Shown: positions 6,058-13,262, numbered from the stretch's first letter. The stretch is DNA of 15,608 nt from Palsa-739 sp035532535 (GCA_035532535.1 DATKQT010000020.1:1-15608), one strand, 5' to 3'. The notes: generated from the sequence alone by a model not told the origin. Made by a program: numbers and translations.

Positions 6058-6627
6058 TTGGGCCTGGGCGACGTCCTCTTCGGCCGCAAGAAGCTGAAGG
6101 CCCCTGCCGCGGAGCGGCTGTTCGCGATCAGCACCGCGGCGGTCACGCTCGACACCGACTGCTCGCTCACGACCGCAGGCGTCGGCGCGGTCATCTTCAA
6201 GCCGCTGTCCGCCGGCGAGTTCGTGGCCGCCGAGCAGGAGATCGAGCAGCTCCTACAGGCCGTCGCGTCGTCGAGCGGTTCGACGCTCGATCGCAAGACC
6301 GACTCGTTCGGCTACGAGTGGGTGATCGTCAAGGATCCCGACCTCGAGGATCAGGTCGCCGGCGTACACACGGTCGCGTCCGAGCTCGAGGCGAAGGGGT
6401 TCGGCGCGCAACTGCTCGCGGCCGCCTTCAAGTTCCAGGGCGGGAAGAACCCGGTGTACTGGATCTACGGCTTCAAGACGGGGACGTTCTGGCCGTTCGT
6501 CCCGACGGGTGCAAAGAACGAGCGCGACAACGCGGAGGAGATGCAGTTGAAGGCGAAGCTCGAGCCGGAATTGCCGGTCGAGCAGGACCTGAGCCGCTGG
6601 CTCGCCCTGTTCGACGCCCCGATCTAG
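6058..6627 (+). CDS. PspA-associated protein PspAB
   Basis: 189 residues from a TTG start, 4 nt after the pspA stop and probably translated by coupling, since no RBS is seen. The sequence GLGDVLFGRKKLKAPAAERL, then FAISTAAVTLDTD, VIFKPLSAGEF, DSFGYEWVIV, NPVYWIYGFKTGTFWPFVP and a final DLSRWLALFD agrees with my memory of the PspAB (Htur_1727-like) family. This family occurs beside PspA in actinobacteria, archaea and some other lineages. It is a soluble alpha/beta protein with no catalytic motif that I can name; it is thought to work with PspA in the envelope-stress response. The gene ends at 6627, and its stop shares CTAG with the stop of the convergent htpX gene. Confidence 0.85.
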   Translation: MGLGDVLFGRKKLKAPAAERLFAISTAAVTLDTDCSLTTAGVGAVIFKPLSAGEFVAAEQEIEQLLQAVASSSGSTLDRKTDSFGYEWVIVKDPDLEDQVAGVHTVASELEAKGFGAQLLAAAFKFQGGKNPVYWIYGFKTGTFWPFVPTGAKNERDNAEEMQLKAKLEPELPVEQDLSRWLALFDAPI

Positions 6628-7562
6628 GCGACCGGCCGGCCCATCTCGCGCGCGATGGCGGAGAGGGCGGCGAGGCGCTTCTCGAGCGGCGGGTGGTCCA
6701 TGAAAATCTCGCTCATCTGCTGCCGCCAGTTGGTCGGCATGATGAAGAATGCGTTCATGCCCGCGACCTCGCGGAGGTCGCGCTGCGGGATCTGGGTGAT
6801 ACCGCTCGAGATCTTCTGCAGCGCGCTCATGAGGTTCTCCGGCGCGCCGGTGATGAGCGCCGACCCGCGGTCGGCCGCGTACTCGCGGTAGCGCGAGAGC
6901 GTCCGGATCAGGACGTAGCTGATCGCGTAGGTCACGATGGAGACGGCCAGCACGATGAGCCAGATCGGGACCCCGCCCTGGTTGTTGTTGTTGCTTCGGC
7001 CGCCGCCTCCTCCGCCGCCGAAGCCGCCGAACATGCCGAAGTAAAGGCCGAAGCGAGTTATGAGCGCGGCCAACATGGCGAAGAAGCTCGCCACCGTCAT
7101 CACAAGGACGTCGCGGTTGGCTACGTGCGACAGCTCGTGCGCGAGCACGGCCTCGATCTCCTGCGGCTCCAGGCGACGCCACAGCCCCGTCGTCACGGCG
7201 ATGACGGCGTGATCCGGGTTGCGCCCCGTCGCGAAGGCGTTCGGCACGTCGGTGTCGACGACCGCCACGCGCGGCTTCGGCAGCCCGGCCATGGCGCAAA
7301 GCCGCCCGACCATCGCATGCAGCTCCGGCGCGTCCTGCTCGGAGACGATCTTCGCGCCCGACGCAGCGAGAGCGAGCTTGTCCGAGGTGTAGTACTGGAC
7401 GACCGCGAGGCCGATGACGATCACGAGCATCGGGACGAGCCCGACCTTCAGCGCCGAGAAGAGCACGACGGCGAAGACGACGTACAGCAGGCCGAGGAGC
7501 CCGCCCGTGGCGAGCATCCGCAACGTCAGCCCCCGATCACGCCCGAAGTTCTTGCGCTTCAC
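6624..7562 (-). CDS. htpX: HtpX-like M48 zinc metalloprotease
   Basis: 312 residues, normal for HtpX, an inner-membrane protease that degrades damaged membrane proteins with the active site on the cytoplasmic side. Two N-terminal membrane segments (about 14-36 and 40-57) precede the protease domain. The zinc site AHELSHVANRD gives His142, Glu143 and His146, with Glu227 as third ligand in RYREYAADRGS. A second membrane pair (about 153-180 and 199-220) is joined by an unusual low-complexity loop (seven Gly then RSNNNN). Start: GTG 7562, with TACCAT 7 nt upstream and no RBS. Its stop overlaps that of PspAB in a CTAG. A PspA-PspAB-HtpX neighbourhood supports a shared membrane-quality-control role. 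MKRKNFGRDRGL at the start fits the cytosolic N-tail of the family. Confidence 0.95.
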   Translation of the reverse strand: MKRKNFGRDRGLTLRMLATGGLLGLLYVVFAVVLFSALKVGLVPMLVIVIGLAVVQYYTSDKLALAASGAKIVSEQDAPELHAMVGRLCAMAGLPKPRVAVVDTDVPNAFATGRNPDHAVIAVTTGLWRRLEPQEIEAVLAHELSHVANRDVLVMTVASFFAMLAALITRFGLYFGMFGGFGGGGGGGRSNNNNQGGVPIWLIVLAVSIVTYAISYVLIRTLSRYREYAADRGSALITGAPENLMSALQKISSGITQIPQRDLREVAGMNAFFIMPTNWRQQMSEIFMDHPPLEKRLAALSAIAREMGRPVA

Positions 7563-7564
7563 GA

Positions 7565-7592
7565 TTCACATGGTAGTCCCGGCCGGTAGAGT
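7565..7592 (+). promoter_or_regulatory. Promoter of the cytochrome c lipoprotein gene
   Basis: TTCACA (7565-7570, five of six matches to TTGACA), a 16-bp spacer and TAGAGT (7587-7592), then 8 nt to the GTG at 7601. This is the best complete -35/-10 pair in the window and again leaves almost no leader. Confidence 0.6.
7570..7575 (-). promoter_or_regulatory. Leaderless-type -10 box of htpX
   Basis: TACCAT on the minus strand, 7 nt before the GTG at 7562. It lies inside the -35/-10 interval of the divergent cytochrome c promoter; the two starts are 38 bp apart. Confidence 0.45.
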
Positions 7593-7600
7593 CTCGCGTC

Positions 7601-7999
7601 GTGCGCCGGGCGGTTCTCATCGTTCTCTCATGCGGGGTGCTTGCCGGGTGCGGCGCGGAGGGGGTCGTCAGCCCAACGCCGGTCACCGTCATCGGCAAGG
7701 CGCCCGCGGCGCCCACGTTCCCGATCACTCCCGCGTTCAAGCTCAAGGGCGACCCGACGGCGGGCGCCAAGGTCTTCGGCAGCGGCGGGTGCGCGAGCTG
7801 TCACACGCTCGCCGCGGCGCACGCGACCGGCACGGTGGGGCCGAACCTCGACCAGCTGAAGCCGAACTACCGCGCCGTGACGGCGCAGGTGACGAACGGC
7901 GGCGCGGCGATGCCGTCGTTCAAGAAGAGCCTTTCGACGCAGCAGATCGCCGACGTGGCCGCCTACGTCGTGAAGTCGACCGGCGGCGCGGTTCCGTAG
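7601..7999 (+). CDS. Class I cytochrome c lipoprotein
   Basis: 132 residues. A signal sequence (RRAVLIVLSCGVLAG) ends in a lipobox with Cys17, so the protein is exported and lipid-anchored on the outer face of the membrane. After a Pro/Val-rich linker (about 22-48) comes a single c-type haem domain: GCASCH (Cys64, Cys67, His68) for covalent haem attachment, GPNLDQL in the usual position, and MPSF with Met103 as the likely sixth haem ligand, then LSTQQIADVAAYV, the standard C-terminal helix. It is a small one-haem electron carrier; its redox partner is not in the window. The GTG start follows a -10-like TAGAGT by 8 nt. Its stop codon overlaps the region where the next gene must begin. Confidence 0.93.
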   Translation: MRRAVLIVLSCGVLAGCGAEGVVSPTPVTVIGKAPAAPTFPITPAFKLKGDPTAGAKVFGSGGCASCHTLAAAHATGTVGPNLDQLKPNYRAVTAQVTNGGAAMPSFKKSLSTQQIADVAAYVVKSTGGAVP

Positions 8000-8823
8000 A
8001 CCTCCCGCCCGGCTTCCCTCGTCCTCTCGCGGCGTTCGCCGTCGACCTCGACCGGACGCTGATCGCCGAGGACGCCGTCCTCCGTCCGCGCACGAAGGCC
8101 GCGATCGCCGCGACGCGGGCCGCAGGCGTGCACGTGATCGTGGTCACGGGCCGGATGTTCCGCGCAGTGCTTCCGTACGTCGTCGAGGCCGGCATCGACG
8201 ATCCGGTCATCTGTTATCAGGGCGCCGTCGTCGCCGATCCGGTGACCGGCGAGTTCATCCGGCACCTCCCCATCCCGCGCCCCGTCGCGCTCGAGGCGAT
8301 CGACGCCGTCGTCGCGGCCGGCTTCCATCTCAATTGCTACGTCGACGACCTCCTCTATGTCGCCGAGGTGACGCCGGAGGCGCGGCGCTACGCCGACTTC
8401 CAGGGACTCGAGATCCACGCGGTCGGGCCGTTGCGCGCCTGGCTCCACGACGATCCGACGAAGCTCGTCGCCGTCGGCGATCCGGACGCGCTCGACGCGC
8501 TCGAAGCCGAGCTCGAGCCGCGCTTCGCCGGCCGGCTCTTCATCTCCAAGTCCCTCCCGTACTTCCTCGAGTTCGCGCACCCGGACGTGAGCAAGGGCGC
8601 CGGGCTGCAGGTCGTGGCCGACCTGCTCGGCTTCACGCCCGCGCAGACGGTCGCGTGCGGCGACGGCGAGAACGACCGCGAGCTACTCGACTGGGCCGGC
8701 TTCAGCGTCGCGGTCGCGAATGCGCAGCCGGACATCCTCGCTCGCGCCGACCTGGTCGTCCCGCCCGTGCAGGAGGAGGGAGTCGCCGTCCTGCTCGAGG
8801 CCTTCGTAGACTCACTCCGGTGA
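7996..8823 (+). CDS. Cof-type HAD-superfamily phosphatase (start codon unclear)
   Basis: About 275 residues, the normal size for Cof/type IIB-cap HAD phosphatases, which remove phosphate from sugars and nucleotides or cofactors in the cytoplasm. All motifs are present: VDLDRTL (nucleophile Asp17 and acid/base Asp19 by this numbering; Arg replaces the usual Gly), VVTGR (motif II), SKGAGLQVVADLLGF (motif III Lys) and ACGDGENDRELL (motif IV, metal binding). The beginning is a puzzle: no in-frame ATG, GTG or TTG lies between the cytochrome c coding region and the nucleophile motif. I placed the start at the GTA overlapping the cytochrome stop only as a boundary. A rare start codon, an extension inside cytochrome c, or an assembly indel are all possible. 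The stop TGA overlaps the serS GTG. Confidence 0.85.
   Translation, partial: VDLPPGFPRPLAAFAVDLDRTLIAEDAVLRPRTKAAIAATRAAGVHVIVVTGRMFRAVLPYVVEAGIDDPVICYQGAVVADPVTGEFIRHLPIPRPVALEAIDAVVAAGFHLNCYVDDLLYVAEVTPEARRYADFQGLEIHAVGPLRAWLHDDPTKLVAVGDPDALDALEAELEPRFAGRLFISKSLPYFLEFAHPDVSKGAGLQVVADLLGFTPAQTVACGDGENDRELLDWAGFSVAVANAQPDILARADLVVPPVQEEGVAVLLEAFVDSLR
8807..8812 (+). promoter_or_regulatory. Leaderless-type -10 box of serS inside the end of the HAD gene
   Basis: TAGACT, then 7 nt, then the serS GTG at 8820. It overlaps coding sequence of the upstream gene (GTA GAC TCA), so part of the conservation may be due to codons. It would let serS be transcribed independently. Confidence 0.45.
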
Positions 8824-10013
8824 TCGATCTTCGCGCCGCCAGGAACGACCCCGACGACTTCCGGCGCCGGCTCGCGCGCAAAGGTGCGGCGGAGGCCTTC
8901 GACCAGCTGCTCGCGGCCGACGAGCGGTGGAGGTCGCTCGTGCCGCGGGTCGACGAGCTGCGCGCGCGAACGAAGGTGAAGGGCAAGCCGACGCCCGAGC
9001 AGCTCGAAGAGCTGCGTGGCGTCAAGGAGGAACTGCAGCGCACCGAGCACGAGCTGGCAGAAGCGGAAAGGTCGCGCGACGAGGCGCTCGCGCTCGTTCC
9101 GAACCCGCCGGACGACAGCGCCCCGGACGGCGACACAGAGGAGGACGCGGTCGAGGTGCGGCGCGTCGGCCAGCCGACGCAGCTTGCCGACCCGAAGGAG
9201 CACGCAGAGATCGGGCGCTTCGACATGGAACGAGCGGCGCGTCTCTCCGGTTCACGTTTCGGCTACCTCATCGGTGACACGGCGCTTCTCGCGCTTGCGC
9301 TGTACCGGTTTGCGCTCGACCGAGCGGCGGCGCACAGGCATGTGCCGATGCTGCCGCCGGTGCTGGTCCGCGAAGAGGCGATGTACGGCACGGGCTTCTT
9401 CCCCACCGATCGCACGAACATCTACGCGGTCGAGAGCGACGGTCTCTACCTCACCGGTACGTCCGAGGTCGCGCTCGCGGGGTTGCACATGACCGAGACG
9501 CTCGAGGAGCTGCCCCTCCGCTACAGCGCGTTCTCGACGAACTTCCGGCGCGAGGCCGGCGCGGCGGGGAAGGACACGCGCGGGATGTTCCGCGTGCACC
9601 AGTTCAACAAGGTCGAGCTGTTCACGTTCTGCGAGCCGAGCGTCTCGGGCGAGGAGCACGAGCGGCTGCTCGCGATCGAGGAAGAGATCCTGCAGGCGCT
9701 CGGCGTCCCGTACCGCGTCGTCAACGTCGCCGCCGGCGACCTCGGCGCACCCGCGGCGAAGAAGTACGACTGCGAAGGCTGGTTCCCGAGCCAGGAGCGC
9801 TACCGCGAGCTCACGTCGACGTCGAATACGACCGACTTCCAGGCGCGCCGGCTCGGGATCCGCTACCGAGCCGGCAAAAGCCTCGAGCCGGTGCACACGT
9901 TGAACGGCACGGCCACGACTGACCGCACGGTGCTCGCGATCCTCGAGAACTTCCAGGGCGACGTGCCCGACGTTCTGCGTGAGTACGGCGCGCCGGAGCG
10001 CGTCCACCACTAA
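8820..10013 (+). CDS. serS: Seryl-tRNA synthetase
   Basis: 397 residues; SerRS are about 410-430, so slightly short. It charges tRNA-Ser with serine in the cytosol. The N-terminal antiparallel coiled-coil arm (about 26-95), which holds the long variable arm of tRNA-Ser, is present. The class II catalytic core follows: motif 1 around HRHVPMLPPVLVREEAM (172-188), the TGTSE loop (222-226) that sets serine specificity, motif 2 with NFRREAG (241-247) and FRVHQFNKVE, and motif 3 LNGTATTDRTVLAILENFQ (371-389) with Arg379. Motif 3 reads GTATTDRT where many bacteria have GSGLAVGRT; this is a permitted variation. The GTG start overlaps the HAD stop (GTGA) and is preceded by TAGACT 7 nt upstream. A tRNA-Ser gene lies 162 bp downstream on the same strand. 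Confidence 0.97.
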   Translation: MIDLRAARNDPDDFRRRLARKGAAEAFDQLLAADERWRSLVPRVDELRARTKVKGKPTPEQLEELRGVKEELQRTEHELAEAERSRDEALALVPNPPDDSAPDGDTEEDAVEVRRVGQPTQLADPKEHAEIGRFDMERAARLSGSRFGYLIGDTALLALALYRFALDRAAAHRHVPMLPPVLVREEAMYGTGFFPTDRTNIYAVESDGLYLTGTSEVALAGLHMTETLEELPLRYSAFSTNFRREAGAAGKDTRGMFRVHQFNKVELFTFCEPSVSGEEHERLLAIEEEILQALGVPYRVVNVAAGDLGAPAAKKYDCEGWFPSQERYRELTSTSNTTDFQARRLGIRYRAGKSLEPVHTLNGTATTDRTVLAILENFQGDVPDVLREYGAPERVHH

Positions 10014-10062
10014 CGGGTCCGAAAGACCGTCTCGCCCGGTGCGCGTGCTTGCCGCGATCGTG

Positions 10063-10089
10063 GCGAGATGGACGAAACGCTGATCTCGC
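10063..10089 (+). other. Weak hairpin in the serS/tRNA-Ser intergenic region
   Basis: GCGAGAT and ATCTCGC form a 7-bp stem with a 13-nt loop, 50 bp after the serS stop. A second short one, CAGGCG-TAG-CGCCTG, is at 10144-10158. Either could be part of a serS terminator; neither has a U tract. The rest of 10014-10175 shows no gene. Confidence 0.3.
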
Positions 10090-10175
10090 GCTGAACTGCG
10101 GGCGTTGGTCACGCGCGGGCGGGGGCGAGAGCGTCGCGAGTCCCAGGCGTAGCGCCTGCAACAATGCGACCGCGC

Positions 10176-10261
10176 GGCGGGGTGCCGGAGCGGTCGAACG
10201 GGACGGCCTTGAAAGCCGTTGAGTCCTTCGGGGCCCGTGGGTTCGAATCCCACCCCCGCCG
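10176..10261 (+). tRNA. tRNA-Ser (anticodon TGA)
   Basis: 86 nt, with the long variable arm typical of serine tRNAs. Acceptor GGCGGGG (10176-10182) pairs with CCCCGCC (10254-10260), and the discriminator is G. The anticodon loop CTTGAAA gives TGA. The T arm GTGGG-TTCGAAT-CCCAC is perfect. CCA is not encoded. It follows serS on the same strand. Confidence 0.96.
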
Positions 10262-10282
10262 CTCTCATCTCGAGGCCGTCCT

Positions 10283-10288
10283 TATGAT
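10283..10288 (+). promoter_or_regulatory. Leaderless-type -10 box of the flavin reductase gene
   Basis: TATGAT, five of six matches to TATAAT, 7 nt before the ATG at 10296. It overlaps the alternative ATG at 10284 and so argues for the 10296 start. It lies 22 bp after the tRNA-Ser end. Confidence 0.6.
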
Positions 10289-10295
10289 CGGACGC

Positions 10296-10766
10296 ATGGT
10301 CGCCCCCGAAGAGCTCCGCGGACTGATGCGGCACTGGCCGCACGGCGTCTCCGTCCTGACGATCGACTACGAGGGCGACCGCATGGGCGTGACCGTGTCC
10401 TCCCTCGTCTCGCTCTCGCTCGACCCGCCGCTCGTCGGCGTCTCGATCGGCAAGGAGGCCTCCTGCTACGAGCTTCTGCGCCGCGCGGGCACCTGGGCCG
10501 TCAGCCTCCTCGGCGGCGAGCAGCGCGAGCTGGCGCAGCGCTTCGCCTCCGGCCGGCCCCCGATCGTGCACTGGGACGGCGTCGCCGTCCACGAGGGCCA
10601 GCTCGCGCCCCTCATCGACGGCGCCGTCGGCTGGATCGAGGCGCGCACGCGCGCCGAGCACGACGCCGGCGACCACACCTTCTTCATCGGCGACGTCGTC
10701 GCCATCGAGCACGGGCCGGCGAAGAGCGCGCTCATGTACCGAGAGAGCACGTACCACCGCTTGTGA
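10296..10766 (+). CDS. Flavin reductase-like (DIM6/NTAB family) FMN-binding protein
   Basis: 156 residues. Flavin reductase-like domain: LRGLMRHWPHGVSVLTIDYE at the start, MGVTVSSLVSLSLDPPLVGV (the core FMN-binding signature), SIGKEASCYELLRRAGTWAV and the C-terminal DHTFFIGDVVAIEHG all sit in their usual order. Members reduce FMN/FAD with NAD(P)H for a partner monooxygenase, or simply bind flavin as a split-barrel oxidoreductase. No partner oxygenase is in the window, so the role is open. ATG 10296 is preferred over ATG 10284 because the -10 box TATGAT overlaps the latter. The stop overlaps the start of the next gene (GTGA), so the pair is translationally coupled. It starts 35 bp after tRNA-Ser. 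Confidence 0.9.
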   Translation: MVAPEELRGLMRHWPHGVSVLTIDYEGDRMGVTVSSLVSLSLDPPLVGVSIGKEASCYELLRRAGTWAVSLLGGEQRELAQRFASGRPPIVHWDGVAVHEGQLAPLIDGAVGWIEARTRAEHDAGDHTFFIGDVVAIEHGPAKSALMYRESTYHRL

Positions 10767-11410
10767 CCGACGCCGTCGTCTTCGACATGGACGGGGTGCT
10801 GATCCAGTCGGAAGAAGTGTGGGACGAGGTGCGAGAGGCGTACGTCCGGGAGCGCGGCGGGCGGTACGACGCCGAGATCCAGCGCATGATGATGGGCATG
10901 AGCTCGACCGAGTGGTCCGGCTATCTCCATGGGCACGCCGGCGTCCCGGACGAGCCGGCCGCGATCAACGCCGAGGTGGTACGGCGCATGCTCGCCGCCT
11001 ACCGCGACCATCTTCCCCTCATCCCCGGCGCGGCCGACGCGGTGCAACGCCTCGCCGCGCGCTTCCGGCTCGGCCTCGCGTCGTCGTCGAACCGCGAGCT
11101 GATCGACACGGTGCTCGACGTCGCCGGCCTCGCCTCGTTCTTCACCGCCACCGTCTCCTCCGAGGAGGTCGCGCACGGCAAGCCGGCGCCGGATGTCTAC
11201 CTCGAGGCCGCCCGCCGGATGAGCGTTGCGCCCGAGCATTGCGCCGCGGTCGAGGACTCCCACGGCGGCATCCGTTCGGCGAAGAGCGCCGGCATGCGCG
11301 TCGTCGCGATTCCGAACCCGAGCTATCCGCCGGGCGAAGAGGCGCTCACGCTCGCCGACGTCACGATCGGCTCGCTCGACGAGCTCACGGTCGACGTCGT
11401 ATCAGCGTGA
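10763..11410 (+). CDS. HAD-IA hydrolase (beta-phosphoglucomutase/phosphatase-like)
   Basis: 215 residues. Motif I FDMDGVL has nucleophile Asp8 and Asp10. The helical cap (about 15-85, including MMMGMSSTEWSGYL) is of the C1 type seen in beta-phosphoglucomutase-like phosphatases. Motif II is LASSSNREL, the motif III Lys is in HGKPAPDVYLEAA, and motif IV is AVEDSHGGIRSAKSAGM. It likely acts on a sugar phosphate or similar small phosphate ester in the cytoplasm; the substrate cannot be told from sequence. The GTG at 10763 overlaps the flavin reductase stop. Its last 26 bp overlap, on the opposite strand, the end of the O-methyltransferase gene. Confidence 0.92.
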   Translation: MTDAVVFDMDGVLIQSEEVWDEVREAYVRERGGRYDAEIQRMMMGMSSTEWSGYLHGHAGVPDEPAAINAEVVRRMLAAYRDHLPLIPGAADAVQRLAARFRLGLASSSNRELIDTVLDVAGLASFFTATVSSEEVAHGKPAPDVYLEAARRMSVAPEHCAAVEDSHGGIRSAKSAGMRVVAIPNPSYPPGEEALTLADVTIGSLDELTVDVVSA

Positions 11411-11999
11411 CGCCGTCCCGGATCGGTACGAGGATGCATTCGACACGCTGGTCGGCCATGACGTGCTCGTTGAAGTTCGCGATCCCCTCGTTCCCCGCGA
11501 GGGCGGAGAGCGTGTTGTCGGCAAGGATCACGGCGTCGTCCGCGAGCTTCGGCAGCACGGCTTCGTAGTAGTCGACGTAATCCGGCTTCCACGCATCGAT
11601 GAAGACGAGGTCGAACGGGCCCTCGAGGCTCTCGAGCGTCTCGAACGCGTTGCCGACGCGGTAGTCGATGCGGTCGGCGACGCCTTCCTCCTCCGCGTAG
11701 CGGCGCGCGATCGCCGTCGTGTCGGCGTTGACGTCGCACGCGATGATCTTCCCGCCCGGCGGCAGTGCCTTCGCCATCTCGATCGACGACCAGCCGGTGA
11801 ACACCCCGAGCTCGAGCACGAGCTGCGGCCGCTTCAGTGCGACAAGGAAGCGCAGGAACGCGCCCCCGAGCGCGCCGACCGACATCTGCGGCGCGTCCGT
11901 CTCCGCCTCGGTCTCCTCGCCGAGGCGCCGCAGCACGTCGGTCGCCGGCGTCGAGTGCGCCGCCGCGTACTCGTCCGCTTCCTCGAAGGAAAAGCTCAC
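11385..11999 (-). CDS. Class I SAM-dependent O-methyltransferase (catechol-OMT-like)
   Basis: 204 residues, normal for the PF01596-type O-methyltransferases (usually 200-230). The SAM-binding loop is VLELGVFTGWSS (Glu63), the second acidic strand is IIACDVN, and the metal-binding set of catechol-OMT relatives is present: FIDAWK (Asp135) and ADNT (Asp161, Asn162). It should methylate a hydroxyl on a catechol-like or other small acceptor in a divalent-metal-dependent way; the true acceptor is unknown. The GTG at 11999 overlaps the stop of fabF (GTGA), so the pair is translationally coupled, which hints at a shared lipid or polyketide-like pathway (inference only). The 3' end overlaps the convergent HAD-IA gene by 26 bp. 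Confidence 0.92.
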   Translation of the reverse strand: MSFSFEEADEYAAAHSTPATDVLRRLGEETEAETDAPQMSVGALGGAFLRFLVALKRPQLVLELGVFTGWSSIEMAKALPPGGKIIACDVNADTTAIARRYAEEEGVADRIDYRVGNAFETLESLEGPFDLVFIDAWKPDYVDYYEAVLPKLADDAVILADNTLSALAGNEGIANFNEHVMADQRVECILVPIRDGVTLIRRRP

Positions 12000-13228
12000 T
12001 CCACCCTCCCCACGAGCACGCAGCCGTTGTGTCCGCCCAGTCCCATCGCGTTGGACAATGCCACGTCCACGCGAGCGGCGCGTGCCTCGTTGGACACGTA
12101 GTCGAGATCGCACTCCGGATCGGGCTGCTCGTAGTTCGCGGTCGGCGGGAGCACGCCCTCGTGCACCGCGAGCACGCACATCATCGCCTCGATCGCGCCG
12201 GCGGCTCCGAAGCAGTGCCCCGTGACCGATTTCGTCGAGGAGACCGCCAGCTCGTACGCGTGGTCGCCGAAGACCTCCTTGATCGCCTTCGTCTCGGCGA
12301 GGTCGCCGAGCGGCGTCGACGTCCCGTGCGCGTTGATGTACCCGACACGCGACGGCTCGACGCCACTGCGCTCGAGCGCGCTGCGCATCATCTCCGCGAC
12401 GCCGACCGAGTCGGGATCGGGCTGCGCCATGTGGTGCGCGTCGTTCGAGGCGCCGTACCCGAGGATCTCGGCGTAGACGGTCGCACCGCGCGCTCGCGCG
12501 GCCTCGAGCTCCTCGAGCACGAGCACGCCGGCGCCCTCCCCCATGACGAAGCCGGCGCGGGTCGCGTCGAACGGGCGCGACGCGCGCGCCGGATGCTCTT
12601 CCTCTGCGACGAGGCCGCGCATGGCGCAGAAGCCGGCGAGGATCAGCGGGTGGATGCACGCCTCGGTGCCGCCGGCGAGCACGGCGTCGGCCGCGCCGCG
12701 GCGAATCATCTCCGCCGCCTCGCCCACTGCGTGCGAGCCGGTCGCGCAGGCGGAGACGGGCGCGTAGTTCGGCCCGCGGTACCCGAGCGAGATGGCGAGC
12801 TGGCCGCTGGCCGCGTCGACGAGCACGCTGGGGATGAACGTCGGCAGCACGCGGTCGGCCCCGCGCTCGCGGAGCACGTCGGCCTGTTCCACGATCCCGA
12901 TGAGCCCGCCGATGGCGGAGCCGAAGAGAATGCCGACCCGTGCCGGGTCGTAGGCGTCGTCCAGCGCCGCGTCGGCGACGGCTTCGCGCGCGGCGCCGAG
13001 CGCGAGCAGGACGTTGCGCTCGAGCCTGCGCACCTCCTTCGGCGAGGCGACGGACGTCGCGTCGAAGTCCTTCACCTCGGCCGCGATCCGCACCGGGAAG
13101 CCGCTCGGGTCGAAAGCGCGGATGAAGTCGACGCCGCTCTCGCCGGCGACGGCCGCGCGCCACGTCGACGCCACGTCGTTGCCGATCGGCGTCACCGCGC
13201 CGAGCCCTGTCACCACGACCCTCCGCAT
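11996..13228 (-). CDS. fabF: 3-oxoacyl-[acyl-carrier-protein] synthase II (FabF-type)
   Basis: 410 residues, the standard FabF length. It condenses malonyl-ACP with acyl-ACP in fatty acid elongation, as a cytosolic dimer. The thiolase-fold catalytic set is complete: Cys161 in SACATGSHAVGEAA, His301 in INAHGTSTPLGD, and His338 in TKSVTGHCFGAAGA with Lys333 nearby. The C-terminal GGHNGCVLVGRVE matches the family end. The start RRVVVTGLGAVTPIGNDV is typical, fixing the ATG at 13228; a TAAGCT box lies 6 nt upstream, with no RBS. No acyl carrier protein or other fab gene is in the window; instead it is coupled to an O-methyltransferase. A specialised KS (secondary lipid or polyketide) cannot be excluded. 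Confidence 0.95.
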   Translation of the reverse strand: MRRVVVTGLGAVTPIGNDVASTWRAAVAGESGVDFIRAFDPSGFPVRIAAEVKDFDATSVASPKEVRRLERNVLLALGAAREAVADAALDDAYDPARVGILFGSAIGGLIGIVEQADVLRERGADRVLPTFIPSVLVDAASGQLAISLGYRGPNYAPVSACATGSHAVGEAAEMIRRGAADAVLAGGTEACIHPLILAGFCAMRGLVAEEEHPARASRPFDATRAGFVMGEGAGVLVLEELEAARARGATVYAEILGYGASNDAHHMAQPDPDSVGVAEMMRSALERSGVEPSRVGYINAHGTSTPLGDLAETKAIKEVFGDHAYELAVSSTKSVTGHCFGAAGAIEAMMCVLAVHEGVLPPTANYEQPDPECDLDYVSNEARAARVDVALSNAMGLGGHNGCVLVGRVE

Positions 13229-13234
13229 CTTCCG

Positions 13235-13240
13235 AGCTTA
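13235..13240 (-). promoter_or_regulatory. Leaderless-type -10 box of fabF
   Basis: TAAGCT on the minus strand, 6 nt before the fabF ATG at 13228. The divergent ligase box TACGCT starts 10 bp away; the two start codons are 34 bp apart. Confidence 0.5.
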
Positions 13241-13249
13241 GACGTGGAC

Positions 13250-13255
13250 TACGCT
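13250..13255 (+). promoter_or_regulatory. Leaderless-type -10 box of the DNA ligase gene
   Basis: TACGCT, 7 nt before the ATG at 13263. A GAGG touches the ATG with no gap, too close to be a working Shine-Dalgarno. The matching -35 position lies in fabF coding sequence. Confidence 0.5.
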
Positions 13256-13262
13256 CGCGAGG

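Noticed and set aside
6253..7299. Long minus-strand frame and the plus-strand frame 6318-7589 around pspAB/htpX
   Set aside because: Low-complexity Arg/Asp/His-rich shadows of pspAB and htpX.
10144..10158. CAGGCG-TAG-CGCCTG as a terminator or tRNA promoter element
   Set aside because: Only 6 bp with a 3-nt loop and no U tract; too weak to call separately.
9252..10757. Long minus-strand frame of 501 codons over serS, tRNA-Ser and flavin reductase
   Set aside because: Antisense to three well supported genes including a tRNA; no recognisable domain.
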